This document shows positions 52,058 to 60,462 of a DNA stretch of 64,000 nt, piece after piece. Origin of the DNA: Kineosporia rhizophila (GTDB lineage: Bacteria; Actinomycetota; Actinomycetes; Actinomycetales; Kineosporiaceae). Location of the stretch: contig NZ_JAJSOH010000005.1 in NCBI RefSeq assembly GCF_021277265.1, positions 124,001 to 188,000 on the forward strand, in the 5' to 3' direction. The notes under the pieces were generated by a model. That model ran no database searches. It had not been told where the DNA came from and was given only the letters and a program-made list of their open reading frames with translations. The translations under genes were made by a program, and so were the position numbers. The first letter of the stretch is position 1. The number at the start of each line of letters is the position of its first letter.

Positions 52058-52800
52058 GCGGGAACCGCGCCGAAGGCGGAGTCGCGCAGCAGCTTGGCCG
52101 CCTTCACCGGATCGGTCTCGCCGATGCCGTAGGAGGGGCACAGCGCCGAGACCGGGCAGGCCCCGCAGGCCGCCTTACGGGCGTGACAGGTGCGGCGGCC
52201 GTGGAAGATCAGCCGGTGGGACAGCATCGTCCAGTCCTTCTTCGGGAACAGGGCGGCGATCTCGTGCTCGACCTGGACCGGGTCTTCCGAGGCGGTCCAG
52301 CCGAAGCGCCGGGCCAGCCGGCCGAAGTGCGTGTCGACGGTGATGCCGGGGACACCGAAGGCGTTGCCCAGCACCACGTTGGCGGTCTTGCGGCCGACCC
52401 CGGGCAGCTTGACCAGTTCTTCCAGCCGGCCGGGGACCTCACCGTCGTGCTCCTCGACCAGGCGGGCACCGAGCTTCAGCAGCGAGTCGGTCTTGGCCCG
52501 GAAGAAGCCGGTGGGCCGGATGATCTCTTCCATCTCGGCCCGGTCGGCGGCGGCGTAGTCGGCGGCGGTGCGGTAGCGGGCGAACAGCGCCGGGGTGGTC
52601 AGGTTGACCCGTTTGTCGGTGCTCTGCGCCGACAGGATCGTGGCCACCAGAAGCTCGAGCGGGCTGGTGAAGTCGAGTTCGCAGTGCGCGTCCGGATAGC
52701 GCTCGGTGAGCAGCCGGTGGATCTTGCGCGCCCGGCGGGTGAGCGCGACCGGACTCTCGACGGCCACGGCCTTCTGCCCGTTTCGCTGCCCCTTGCCCAT
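52054..52800 (-). CDS. nth: Endonuclease III
   Basis: Base-excision DNA glycosylase/AP lyase of 248 aa. Helix-hairpin-helix [14 protein letters not shown] contains catalytic Lys K138, VDTH holds D156, and C205, C212, C215, C221 (C-X6-C-X2-C-X5-C) bind the 4Fe-4S cluster. It removes oxidised pyrimidines. ATG at 52800 is chosen from the family length. A long in-frame extension upstream is non-coding in appearance. First gene of the operon nth-nudix-marP. Confidence 0.95.
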   Translation of the reverse strand: MGKGQRNGQKAVAVESPVALTRRARKIHRLLTERYPDAHCELDFTSPLELLVATILSAQSTDKRVNLTTPALFARYRTAADYAAADRAEMEEIIRPTGFFRAKTDSLLKLGARLVEEHDGEVPGRLEELVKLPGVGRKTANVVLGNAFGVPGITVDTHFGRLARRFGWTASEDPVQVEHEIAALFPKKDWTMLSHRLIFHGRRTCHARKAACGACPVSALCPSYGIGETDPVKAAKLLRDSAFGAVPA

Positions 52801-53138
52801 CGTCACCCGGCCAGCGTACGCGCCACCACCGACAAACCGTGTCTTCGCCCGGCGGGCCCGGCCGGTCCGCGCGGCCTGATCGCTACTCACCGGTCGGGTC
52901 TCGCCACCCGGATGGTCGAGACCGGCATCTTCGCAGGTCATCCTGCATACCCGAAGCGGCTGCGGCCGAGGTCCGCCGGGAGTGTGAGCGGGCGGTGCCC
53001 GGCTCAAGCGCCGTCGTGCCACCGACGAACACTCAGGCGTACCGCCGGGGCGATCATCCGGTCGCCGAAGTCCCGGTCCCGCACCGTACCGCCGCGCCTC
53101 TGCGTTCGTTCCGCAGCCGCCCGGGGAGAGGAGAGAAG
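52801..53138. other. Divergent gap between nth and the RsiG-like gene
   Basis: This 338-nt region should carry the promoters of nth (leftward) and the RsiG-like gene (rightward). I see no repeat, RNA gene or credible small protein in it. GGAGAGGAGAGAAG at its right end is the ribosome-binding site of the downstream gene. Confidence 0.5.
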
Positions 53139-53537
53139 GTGGCCCTGGGCCTGACCGATCCACTCACCGCCCTGTCGTTCTCGGCGATGCCGCTGGAGCA
53201 GCTCACCGAGTACCACCGGGCCCTGGTGGCCGCCCGGCGGGACGTCGACCACTGGCGGCGGCTGATCCTCGCCCGGATCGACCTGGCCGTCGCCTCCGTC
53301 GCCGACCTGGACGAGCCGCTCACCCCGCCCGGTCTCTACGGGACCGTCTGCGACCCGCCGGCCAACCTGCGCCGGCTGATCGGGATCGCCCCCACCGACG
53401 TGCGGGCCGGCGAGGGCGGTCTGCTGATCCGGCTGCGCGGCGCCCTCGAGGAACTCAGCCGCTACGAGAAGATGCTGGAGGCGGTCACCGCCGAGGCGGC
53501 GAGCATGCTCGCCCACCGGACCGGAGCCCTGGCCTGA
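53139..53537 (+). CDS. RsiG-like coiled-coil protein
   Basis: Protein of 132 aa with two long amphipathic helices: [33 protein letters not shown] and [27 protein letters not shown]. The first resembles RsiG/AmfC, the anti-sigma factor of WhiG that binds c-di-GMP through E-x3-S-x2-R-x3-Q-x3-D; here only R and D of that motif are kept (R-x3-L-x3-D), so c-di-GMP binding is doubtful. A GTG start is strongly supported by GGAGAGGAGAGAAG. Located before crp. Function unknown. Confidence 0.5.
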   Translation: MALGLTDPLTALSFSAMPLEQLTEYHRALVAARRDVDHWRRLILARIDLAVASVADLDEPLTPPGLYGTVCDPPANLRRLIGIAPTDVRAGEGGLLIRLRGALEELSRYEKMLEAVTAEAASMLAHRTGALA

Positions 53538-53545
53538 GTTCTCCG

Positions 53546-53578
53546 GTGGACCCGAAGTGGACCCGAAGTGGACCCGAT
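53546..53578. repeat. Three tandem 11-bp repeats in the crp upstream region
   Basis: GTGGACCCGAA is repeated at 53546, 53557 and 53568 (last base differs). The 11-bp period puts the copies on one DNA face. It could be a protein-binding array or a spontaneous repeat. Confidence 0.6.
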
Positions 53579-53778
53579 TCCACAGCTCACACGGCTTTCC
53601 GCCATGATGGGGGGAACATTCCCCGGTGGTGGCACCGAACTGTCGCGCCCTCCGGCCAACCGGCCACGGAGCGCATCGGTGACGCACTTTGGGTGACCGT
53701 TCTTCGGCCCCAGGTGTAAGCGCGGCCTGGGGGTGCGGCAAACTGCGTGCTGGTGGGGCATGATGCCTCACTGATGAG

Positions 53779-53798
53779 GCCGTCCGGTACCGGACGGC
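53779..53798. promoter_or_regulatory. Perfect 20-bp palindrome overlapping the crp leader
   Basis: GCCGTCCGGT is followed by its exact reverse complement, 16 nt before the crp GTG, with GCCTCA/TGAGGC adjacent upstream. A candidate operator or mRNA hairpin. Confidence 0.55.
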
Positions 53799-53814
53799 GT
53801 GTGAGGAGGAACAG

Positions 53815-54492
53815 GTGGACGACGACGTCGTTCGTCAGGCGCCACTGTTCGCAGCGCTCGACGACGAAGCCGCCGCAGCGCTGCGGGCCACGATGGCGCC
53901 CACCGACGTCGCCCGCGGCCAGGTGCTCTTCCACGAGGGCGATCCCGGCGACCGGCTGTACGTCCTGGTCGAGGGCAAGATCAAGCTCGGGCGGGCCTCC
54001 GGCGACGGACGCGAGAACCTGCTGGCCGTCCTGGGCCCCGGCGAGATGTTCGGTGAGCTTTCCCTGTTCGATCCCGGCCCGCGCAACGCCACCGCCACCG
54101 CGGTGGCGGACACGTCGCTGATCGGCCTCGGGAACGACGACCTGGTCACCTGGCTGACCGGCCGCCCGGACGTGGCCCGCCAGCTGCTGCGGGCCCTGGC
54201 CCGGCGGTTGCGGCGGACCAACGAGAACCTCGCCGACCTGGTGTTCTCGGACGTGCCGGGGCGGGTGGCCAAGGCGCTGCTGGATCTTTCCGAGCGGTTC
54301 GGCCGGCCCACCGACGACGGCCTGCGGGTGGCTCACGACCTGACTCAGGAGGAACTGGCCCAGCTGGTCGGCGCCTCCCGGGAGACGGTGAACAAGGCCC
54401 TGGCCGACTTCGCCTCGCGGGGCTGGCTGCGCCTGGAGGCGCGGGCCGTGGTGCTGATCGACGTGGAGCGGATGCGGCGCCGCGCGCGCTGA
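53815..54492 (+). CDS. crp: Crp/Fnr-family global regulator (cAMP receptor protein)
   Basis: Protein of 225 aa, very similar to mycobacterial CRP (Rv3676). Cyclic-nucleotide domain with GELSLFDPGPRNATATA (80-96, E81 and R90), central helix and a helix-turn-helix DLTQEELAQLVGASRETVNKAL (175-196) matching the family. The GTG start has GAGGAGGAA before it. It should bind TGTGA-N6-TCACA-like sites and control carbon and resuscitation genes. The position between nth/RsiG-like and the MBL gene is that of actinobacterial chromosomes. Confidence 0.93.
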   Translation: MDDDVVRQAPLFAALDDEAAAALRATMAPTDVARGQVLFHEGDPGDRLYVLVEGKIKLGRASGDGRENLLAVLGPGEMFGELSLFDPGPRNATATAVADTSLIGLGNDDLVTWLTGRPDVARQLLRALARRLRRTNENLADLVFSDVPGRVAKALLDLSERFGRPTDDGLRVAHDLTQEELAQLVGASRETVNKALADFASRGWLRLEARAVVLIDVERMRRRAR

Positions 54493-54502
54493 ACCCGGCT
54501 CT

Positions 54503-54542
54503 GACGATGCCCGCCCGGTGCTGACACCGGGCGGGCATCGTC
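54503..54542. terminator. Bidirectional terminator between crp and the MBL gene
   Basis: A perfect 18-bp stem (54503-54520 with 54525-54542) with CTGA loop, between two convergent genes, 10 nt after the crp stop. Confidence 0.85.
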
Positions 54543-54556
54543 GCGTTTGCCGCAGG

Positions 54557-55453
54557 TCACCGACCGAGGATCCGCCGCCAGCCCCGCGGCTGCTCACGGT
54601 CCGGCACACCCAGGTATTCGAGCTGGGCCCGCACGCTCAGTTCAGCGGCCGGGCGGACGGCGCGCGGCACGTCGGCATAGACCACCTTGACCACCTCGCG
54701 CGCGGTGCGGGCGCCCGCCTGGACCGCGGCCCGCACCTGCTCCAGACGTTCGCGCCGGTGCTTCAGGTAGTGGTCGACCACCAGGCCGGGCCGTCCCAGC
54801 ACCGGACCGTGCCCGGGCAACAGGTGCGTCAGCTCGGCCGAGCCGGACAGCTCGCCCAGCCGTTCCAGCGACGCCAGGTAGGAGTCGAGCCGGCCGTCGG
54901 GGTGGGCGACCACGGTGGTGCCCCGGCCCAGGATCGTGTCTCCGGTGAGCAGCATCCGGCTCTGCGGCACCAGGAACGACAGGGAGTCGGTGGTGTGCCC
55001 CGGGGTGGCGACGACCTCCAGCCGTAGCCCCTCCGCCTGGATCACGTCACCGTCCTGCAGCCCTTCGCCGCCGTAGCGGTGGGCCGGGTCGAGCGCCCGC
55101 ACCGGAGCCGAGGTGAGCTGCGCGAATGTCCGCGCCGCGGCGCTGTGGTCGGAGTGGCCGTGGGTGAGCAGGGTCTGCACGACCTCGACCCCCCGCGCCC
55201 GGACCGCCTCGAGCACCGCCCTCAGGTGCATCTCGTTGTCCGGCCCGGGGTCCACCACCACCGCCTCGGCCGAACCCGGCGCCGAAAGGATCCAGGTATT
55301 GGTCCCGTCCAGCGTCATCGGGCCGGGATTACCGGCAAGAACGCAGAATGCCTCCTCGCCCACCGCCCCGCCGAGCCATGGTTGACTGCCGGGATCGGCG
55401 GGTGCGCCCGACGCGGGATTCGGGCCGGTCGTGTCGTCCGGGGTATTCGGCAC
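54557..55453 (-). CDS. Metallo-beta-lactamase-fold hydrolase (LACTB2-like)
   Basis: Protein of 298 aa. Zinc-binding THGHSDHS (HxHxDH), TPGHTTDS and LTGDTILGRGTTVV are standard MBL-fold motifs, with the C-terminal HRRERLEQVRAAVQAGARTAREVV of the LACTB2 group of RNA-processing or glyoxalase-like enzymes. It is at the Rv3677c position beside crp. An N-terminal Pro/Gly-rich segment of about 25 residues is probably disordered. Substrate unknown. Confidence 0.86.
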   Translation of the reverse strand: MPNTPDDTTGPNPASGAPADPGSQPWLGGAVGEEAFCVLAGNPGPMTLDGTNTWILSAPGSAEAVVVDPGPDNEMHLRAVLEAVRARGVEVVQTLLTHGHSDHSAAARTFAQLTSAPVRALDPAHRYGGEGLQDGDVIQAEGLRLEVVATPGHTTDSLSFLVPQSRMLLTGDTILGRGTTVVAHPDGRLDSYLASLERLGELSGSAELTHLLPGHGPVLGRPGLVVDHYLKHRRERLEQVRAAVQAGARTAREVVKVVYADVPRAVRPAAELSVRAQLEYLGVPDREQPRGWRRILGR

Positions 55454-55664
55454 ACCGGAATGCTAAGGGCGCCGGACCCTCCCGAAGTGGAAGCGCACTA
55501 GGTGCGTAATTGCACAGTCGGCTGATATTCGCTGCACCTTGGGTGAATGCCCATTCGGCCAAAGGCAGTACGGTGGTCACTGTAAGCGATCGACTCTTTG
55601 ACGGGGCGTCAATGAGCGCTTGACTACATTGCGGGCGGACGGCGCTCTGCCCGCCGACACGGGG

Positions 55665-56297
55665 ATGACGATGGGGGCGCAGGACACTTTCACGATCGAG
55701 GAGTTGGCCACGGCGGCCGGTATGACCCCGCGAAATGTGCGGGCCTACCGGACCAAGGGACTACTCGCCCCACCGACTCGGGTGGGCCGCACGTCCCGTT
55801 ATCAGGAGTCCCATCTACGCCGGCTGCGCGACATCCGGCAACTACGGGACGCCGGGCTGCCCCTCAAAATGATCATCGATGCCGCTGCGCGGGGTGAGGA
55901 CCTGGGGCCCACGGGAGCCCTGTGGCAGGCCGCCGGACCGACAGCGGTCGAACGGGGAAGAAGACGGCTGGACGGGGAGACCGTCGGCGCGTTGTCCGGC
56001 GGGGGTTCGGTGCTGGTCGACGCACAGGCCTACGAGCTGATGCGAACGCTGCGCGATGCCGGGGTGCCCACCTCCACGGTGCTCAGGCTGGCCCTGCGGG
56101 CGGCCGATGCCGGGCGTCAACTGGCCCAGGAGATCAGCGCGGTGCTCACCGAGGCCACTCCCCGCCAGTCCCTCGAACCGGTGCCGGACCTGCCTGATCT
56201 GGCGGTGCTGAACGGTGGTTCGGCCGACGTGATCGACCTGGCCACCACCATCACCCGGGGCGTTCTGAGCAGCAGCAACGGCCTGGCCCACCCCTGA
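55665..56297 (+). CDS. MerR-family transcription regulator
   Basis: Protein of 210 aa. The winged helix is complete (FTIEELATAAGMTPRNVRAYRTKGLLAPPTRVGRTSRYQESHLRRLRDIRQLRDAGLPLKMI), and a helical effector region follows. There are no Cys, so a metal or redox role like MerR/SoxR is unlikely. The ATG at 55665 is chosen; TTG at 55620 is an alternative that would add 15 residues. Alone with its own promoter; its ligand is unknown. Confidence 0.82.
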   Translation: MTMGAQDTFTIEELATAAGMTPRNVRAYRTKGLLAPPTRVGRTSRYQESHLRRLRDIRQLRDAGLPLKMIIDAAARGEDLGPTGALWQAAGPTAVERGRRRLDGETVGALSGGGSVLVDAQAYELMRTLRDAGVPTSTVLRLALRAADAGRQLAQEISAVLTEATPRQSLEPVPDLPDLAVLNGGSADVIDLATTITRGVLSSSNGLAHP

Positions 56298-56305
56298 TCG
56301 GGTCA

Positions 56306-56340
56306 AGGCCGACGACGCCGGTCCACGGCGCCGTCGGCCT
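56306..56340. terminator. Bidirectional terminator between the MerR and RidA genes
   Basis: AGGCCGACG (56306-56314) pairs with 56332-56340, and an inner CGCCG/CGGCG stem continues with one mismatch. Between convergent genes. Confidence 0.7.
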
Positions 56341-56351
56341 GGCCGGCCCGG

Positions 56352-56834
56352 TCAGGGCCGGACGGCAATGATCATCTCTACTTCGACCGGGGCCCCCAGC
56401 GGCAGCGTGCTCACGCCGACGGCGCTGCGCGCGTGCTGCCCGGCCGGGCCGAAGACCTCACCCAGGAACTCGCTGGCCCCGTTGATCACCAGCGGCTGCC
56501 CGGTGAAGGCGGAGTCGCTGGCCACGAAGCCGGTGACCTTGACGATCCGCCGGATCCGGTCCAGGTCACCGATCACCGACCGGACCGCGGCCAGCGCGTT
56601 CAGCGCGCAGACCCGGGCCAGGCCGTTCGCCTCCGACGGGCTGACCAGCCCGTCACCACCACCGCTGCCCACCCGGCCGGTGAGCGGCAGGGCGCCGTCC
56701 ACCATCGGCAGCTGCCCCGACACGTACACGTAGTCGCCGTCCAGCACCGCCGGGTGGTACGCCGCCACCGGCGCCGCCACCTGGGGCAGCGTGTAGCCGA
56801 GTTCGGTGAGCCGCGCCTCGATCCGTCCAGTCAT
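56352..56834 (-). CDS. RidA-family enamine/imine deaminase
   Basis: Protein of 160 aa, RidA fold: YVYVSGQLPMVDGALPLTGRV, ALNALAAVRSVIGDLDRI, and the C-terminal pattern HARSAVGVSTLPLGAPVEVEMIIAV with the catalytic-site Arg in HARSAVGV. It hydrolyses reactive 2-aminoacrylate-type intermediates, protecting PLP enzymes. Position equals Rv3678c. It lies 14 nt upstream of nothing else but follows the DUF4177 gene, so the two may be cotranscribed. Confidence 0.88.
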   Translation of the reverse strand: MTGRIEARLTELGYTLPQVAAPVAAYHPAVLDGDYVYVSGQLPMVDGALPLTGRVGSGGGDGLVSPSEANGLARVCALNALAAVRSVIGDLDRIRRIVKVTGFVASDSAFTGQPLVINGASEFLGEVFGPAGQHARSAVGVSTLPLGAPVEVEMIIAVRP

Positions 56835-56848
56835 CGCCTCTACCTGTC

Positions 56849-57004
56849 TCAGTCTCGGGGGCGCTTCAGATAGGCAACCGGGTTCCCACCCTGGGGGCCG
56901 GGCACGACCGTGACCAGTTCCCAGCCGTCCTCACCCCACTGATCCAAGATCTGCTTGGTGGCATGAATGAGCAAAGGCACCGTCGCGTACTCCCACTTGA
57001 CCAT
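56849..57004 (-). CDS. Short DUF4177 protein (51 aa)
   Basis: A 51-aa reading frame begins MVKWEYATVPLLIHATKQI and contains WGEDGWELVTVVPG. The EYATVPL, ILDQWGEDGWELV and YLKR pattern is DUF4177, at the Rv3678A position beside RidA. ATG at 57004, stop at 56849, ending 14 nt before the RidA start on the same strand. It is easily missed by length filters. No function is known; conserved pairing with RidA suggests a link. Confidence 0.85.
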   Translation of the reverse strand: MVKWEYATVPLLIHATKQILDQWGEDGWELVTVVPGPQGGNPVAYLKRPRD

Positions 57005-57136
57005 GCCCGTGAGCCTATCCATCAGGCGAGTTGGAGTGCAGCCCTGCCTCTGGTAGGCGATGCCAGATTGTCACCGGATCGACGCAGGAGGGGAAGTCCC
57101 TCGCCACGTCGCCCTGCGTCCGCCCGGGCTGCTGTC

Positions 57137-57142
57137 TAACCT
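57137..57142 (+). promoter_or_regulatory. -10 element predicting leaderless arsA mRNA
   Basis: TAACCT ends 7 nt before the GTG of the first ArsA gene and there is no good ribosome-binding site, so transcription probably starts at the initiation codon. Confidence 0.5.
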
Positions 57143-57148
57143 GGTGGC

Positions 57149-58252
57149 GTGGCATCGCAGGGTTCTCGTAAGCGCCCGGCCCATTCGGTCGCGGAGCTGG
57201 CGGCCGAGGCCCGGGAGACCGACTGGCCCGGGGTCAGGCTCCACATCGTGACCGGCAAGGGCGGCACCGGTAAGACCACCGTCGCCGCCGCCCTGGCGCT
57301 GGCCCTGGCCACCGGGGGCCGCCGCACGCTGCTGGCCGAGGTGGAGGGGCGCCAGAGCATCGCCCGGCTGTTCGACCTGCCGCCGCTGCCCTACGAGGAG
57401 ACCAAGGTGGCGGTCGCGCCCGGCGGCGGTGAGCTGTACGGGCTGGCCGTCGACCCGAAGGCCGCGCTGCTGGACTACCTCGAGATGTTCTACCGCCTGG
57501 GCCGGGCCGGCCGGATGCTGGAGCGGATCGGCGCCGTCGACTTCGCCACCACGATCGCCCCCGGGGTACGGGACGTCCTGCTCACCGGCAAGGTCTACGA
57601 GGCGGTCCGCCGCCGGGAGACGGTGCGCGGCGGGCGGGCCACCCCCGACGTGGAGCGCCCGGTCTACGACGCCGTGGTGCTGGACGCCCCGCCGACCGGC
57701 CGGATCACCCGCTTCCTCAACGTCAACGAGGAGGTGGCCGGTCTGGCCAAGGTCGGCCCGATCCGCAACCAGGCCAACTCGATCATGACCCTGATGCGCT
57801 CCGGGCAGACGGCGGTGCACCTGGTCAGCGTGCTGGAGGAGATGCCGGTGCAGGAGACCGCCGACGCGGTGGCCGAACTCGAGGCGATCGGGCTGCCGGT
57901 GGGCGGGGTGTTCGTGAACATGGTCCGCGAGCCGTTCCTGCCCCCCGCCGCCCTGGCCGCCGCCACCCAGGGCGAGCTGGACCGGTCCGAGGTTCTGGCC
58001 GGGCTGGCCGCCGCCGGGCTCGGCCGCCGCTCCCGGGCCACCGGTAACGACACCTCGCACGCCGCACTGGCCACCGCGCTGCTGGAAGAGGCGGCCGGTC
58101 ACGGCGCGCGGGTGAGCATGGAGCACACCGAACGCGCCGAACTGCTGGCCCTGGCCCGTCCTCTCTACGAACTGCCCGCCCTGGCCGGGGGGATCGACCT
58201 CGGCGCGCTCTACGAGCTGGCCGGGCGTCTGGGCGAGCAGGGCGCCGCATGA
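57149..58252 (+). CDS. ArsA/GET3-family ATPase, first of a pair (Rv3679-like)
   Basis: Protein of 367 aa. Walker A KGGTGKTT, switch I-like EVEGRQSI and VLDAPPTGRITRFLNV (switch II) mark the ArsA/GET3 family. Metal-binding Cys of arsenite ArsA are absent, so it is not an arsenite pump. Mycobacterial Rv3679-Rv3680 form a heteromeric pair linked to membrane-lipid homeostasis. GTG start at 57149, overlapping stop with the second ATPase. Functional partner of the next gene. Confidence 0.9.
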   Translation: MASQGSRKRPAHSVAELAAEARETDWPGVRLHIVTGKGGTGKTTVAAALALALATGGRRTLLAEVEGRQSIARLFDLPPLPYEETKVAVAPGGGELYGLAVDPKAALLDYLEMFYRLGRAGRMLERIGAVDFATTIAPGVRDVLLTGKVYEAVRRRETVRGGRATPDVERPVYDAVVLDAPPTGRITRFLNVNEEVAGLAKVGPIRNQANSIMTLMRSGQTAVHLVSVLEEMPVQETADAVAELEAIGLPVGGVFVNMVREPFLPPAALAAATQGELDRSEVLAGLAAAGLGRRSRATGNDTSHAALATALLEEAAGHGARVSMEHTERAELLALARPLYELPALAGGIDLGALYELAGRLGEQGAA

Positions 58253-59418
58253 GCGCCGCCCCGACGCTGGCCATCGACGAGCTTTTGGACGATCCGCGCA
58301 CCCGGGTGCTGGTGTGTTGCGGTTCCGGTGGGGTCGGGAAGACGACCACCGCGGCCGCGCTAGGGCTGCGCGCGGCCGAACGCGGCCGCCGCGTCGTGGT
58401 GCTCACCATCGACCCGGCCCGTCGCCTGGCCCAGTCGCTCGGCCTGGCCGAGCTGGACAACACCCCCCGTCCGGTGGCTGGGGTGGATGCCTCCTCCGGT
58501 GGCACGCTGGACGCGATGATGCTGGACATGAAGCGCACCTTCGACGAGGTGATCGAGGGGCACGCCCCGCCCCAGAAGGCCGCGCAGATCCTGGAGAACC
58601 CCTTCTACCAGGCGCTTTCCAGCAGCTTTGCGGGTACCCAGGAGTACATGGCGATGGAGAAGCTGGGGCAGTTGCGGGCCCAGGCCGAGGCCGGCGAGCA
58701 CGACTGGGACCTGATCGTGGTCGACACCCCGCCCAGCCGCTCGGCCCTGGACTTCCTGGACGCCCCGCAGCGTCTCGGCTCGTTCCTGGACGGCCGGTTC
58801 ATCCGGATCCTGGGGGCCCCGGCCAAGGCCGGGGGCCGGGCCTACCTGAAGATGATGTCGGCCGCGATCGGCACCGCCACCGGCCTGATGACCAAGATCC
58901 TGGGCGCCCAGGTGCTGAAGGACGTGCAGACCTTCGTGGCCGCGCTGGACACCATGTTCGGCGGCTTCCGCGAACGGGCCGACGCCACCTACCGGCTGCT
59001 GCAGGCCCCCGGCACGGCCTTCCTGGTGGTGGCCGCGCCCGAGCCGGACGCCCTGCGCGAGGCCTCGTACTTCGTCGACCGACTGGAGGGCGACGGCATG
59101 CCGCTGGCCGGGCTGGTGCTCAACCGGGTGCACACCGGGCCCGCCGAGGGGCTCTCGGCCGAGCGCGCGCTGACCGCGGCCGAAGACCTGGACGACGCCC
59201 AGGAGCACGCCCTCACCGCCGGGCTGCTGCGCATCCACGCCGACCGGATGCGGCTGAGCGAGCGGGAGAAGTCGGTGGCCAGCCGGTTCACGCAGGCGCA
59301 CCCCCACGTTGCGGTGGTCCGGGTGCCGGCCCGGCCCCAGGACGTGCACGATCTGACCGGTCTGCGCGGGGTCGGGGCCGATCTGGCCGGGGCCGACGAA
59401 CCGGCCTACTCCCGCTGA
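58249..59418 (+). CDS. ArsA/GET3-family ATPase, second of a pair (Rv3680-like)
   Basis: Protein of 389 aa starting in a 4-nt overlap (ATGA). Walker A GGVGKTTTAA, VLTIDPARRLAQSL, VVDTPPSRSALDFLDAP and QAPGTAFLVVAAPEPDALREA (nucleotide-base region) are typical. The signature Lys pattern CGSGGVGKTT is that of the deviant Walker A, with both signature positions present. Together with the preceding gene it makes the predicted heteromer. Confidence 0.9.
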   Translation: MSAAPTLAIDELLDDPRTRVLVCCGSGGVGKTTTAAALGLRAAERGRRVVVLTIDPARRLAQSLGLAELDNTPRPVAGVDASSGGTLDAMMLDMKRTFDEVIEGHAPPQKAAQILENPFYQALSSSFAGTQEYMAMEKLGQLRAQAEAGEHDWDLIVVDTPPSRSALDFLDAPQRLGSFLDGRFIRILGAPAKAGGRAYLKMMSAAIGTATGLMTKILGAQVLKDVQTFVAALDTMFGGFRERADATYRLLQAPGTAFLVVAAPEPDALREASYFVDRLEGDGMPLAGLVLNRVHTGPAEGLSAERALTAAEDLDDAQEHALTAGLLRIHADRMRLSEREKSVASRFTQAHPHVAVVRVPARPQDVHDLTGLRGVGADLAGADEPAYSR

Positions 59419-59459
59419 CCACTCGCTGACTGCTTGTTGAGCACCACCAAAACCGCGGC

Positions 59460-59492
59460 GCCCGGGCAGAGATCCGCAGATCTCCCCCGGGC
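59460..59492. terminator. Bidirectional terminator between arsA2 and whiB
   Basis: GCCCGGG (59460-59466) pairs with 59486-59492, with an inner GAGATC/GATCTC stem around a CGCA loop. It separates convergent genes. Confidence 0.75.
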
Positions 59493-59521
59493 AGGCGGTG
59501 ACGAGGCCGGACCAGCCGGAC

Positions 59522-59845
59522 TCAGCCGACCTTGACGGCCGCTTCCTCGTTCAGCAGGTCGATGATCCGGACCTGCTGGGAACGCGCGGTCTCCAGCAGC
59601 CGACGCCACGACTGCACGTTCGGGCGACGGCGGAGCAGCGCACGGCGCTCCCGCTCGGTCATCCCGCCCCACACCCCGAACTCGATCTTGTGATCCAGAG
59701 CGTCCGAAAGGCACTCGGTCCGCACCGGGCATGACATGCAGACCAACTTGGCCCGGTTCTGTGCCGCCCCCTGGACGAACAGTGCATCAGGGTCGCTCTT
59801 GCGGCAAGCACCCTGAGTTGCCCACTGGTTCACCGTCACACTCAT
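59522..59845 (-). CDS. WhiB-family iron-sulfur regulator (WhiB4-like)
   Basis: Protein of 107 aa with the four cluster cysteines C14, C36, C39 and C45 (C-x2-C-x5-C) and the GVWGG turn (57-61) followed by a basic DNA-binding helix (RERRALLRRR). Such 4Fe-4S proteins sense NO or oxygen and bind sigma factors or DNA. The location between the ArsA pair and a PBP2-like gene is that of whiB4 in Mycobacterium. AGGGAA precedes the ATG. The assignment as WhiB4 comes from synteny only. Confidence 0.9.
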   Translation of the reverse strand: MSVTVNQWATQGACRKSDPDALFVQGAAQNRAKLVCMSCPVRTECLSDALDHKIEFGVWGGMTERERRALLRRRPNVQSWRRLLETARSQQVRIIDLLNEEAAVKVG

Positions 59846-60462
59846 TTCCCTCGGCCCTCCCTGGACCCCCGTGGATCCACGCTCACCCCCGAGCCGAACC
59901 CCTCTGCCGATGACGGTAGGTGAGCAACGACAACGCCAATAAGGGCCGGATGGATGAATCGGTATCGGCCGAAGTGACGATGAGTTACTCTGTGCAACCG
60001 TTTCACTACAGATAGTGCCGGATTGAGAGATCGTTTCGCTTGCCTGGCAGTGCTTCTGAGTGACCGCGTCGTCATTGACCCGACCCGTCCGTCACAGCTC
60101 ATTGACCAGCGAACATTCCGCGCGCAAAGTTCAACTTGCCCCTCCCGGACATCTCTGCACTGACGATCGTTCCTACTGGCGCTTTCGTTACGCCACCCTT
60201 TCGGGCTCTTAAGGAAGTCATATGACCCGCCGAGGATCCTGGGTTCGAATCATTCGGATGCGTCAAGGTCGAGTCACGCAGAGCAACAAGTAATACGTCT
60301 CGGCCCTCGCGGTGCAGCGCCAGGCCAGTGAGCTCCGGCACCTGCCGGCCCCCGAACCGCGGCGCGACGTGCTGAGGGCCGCCGGACATCGGCGTGACAA
60401 CCGCTTTGTCCCTGTCCAGGAGCGGGAAAGTGGCCACAGGACGCCGTATTAAGGTGGCGAGC
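59846..60462. other. Divergent intergenic region between whiB and ponA
   Basis: This 617-nt gap holds the promoters of whiB (leftward) and the PBP gene (rightward). TGTGC-N7-TCACT at 59991-60007 resembles a degenerate CRP site. CATTGACC is repeated at 60073 and 60100, and TATTAA at 60447-60452 with GGGAAAG at 60424-60430 could be the PBP promoter. No gene or stable RNA is seen. Confidence 0.5.

Noticed and set aside
59991..60007. CRP-binding site upstream of whiB
   Set aside because: TGTGC-N7-TCACT has a 7-nt rather than 6-nt spacer and one half-site mismatch; too weak to claim.
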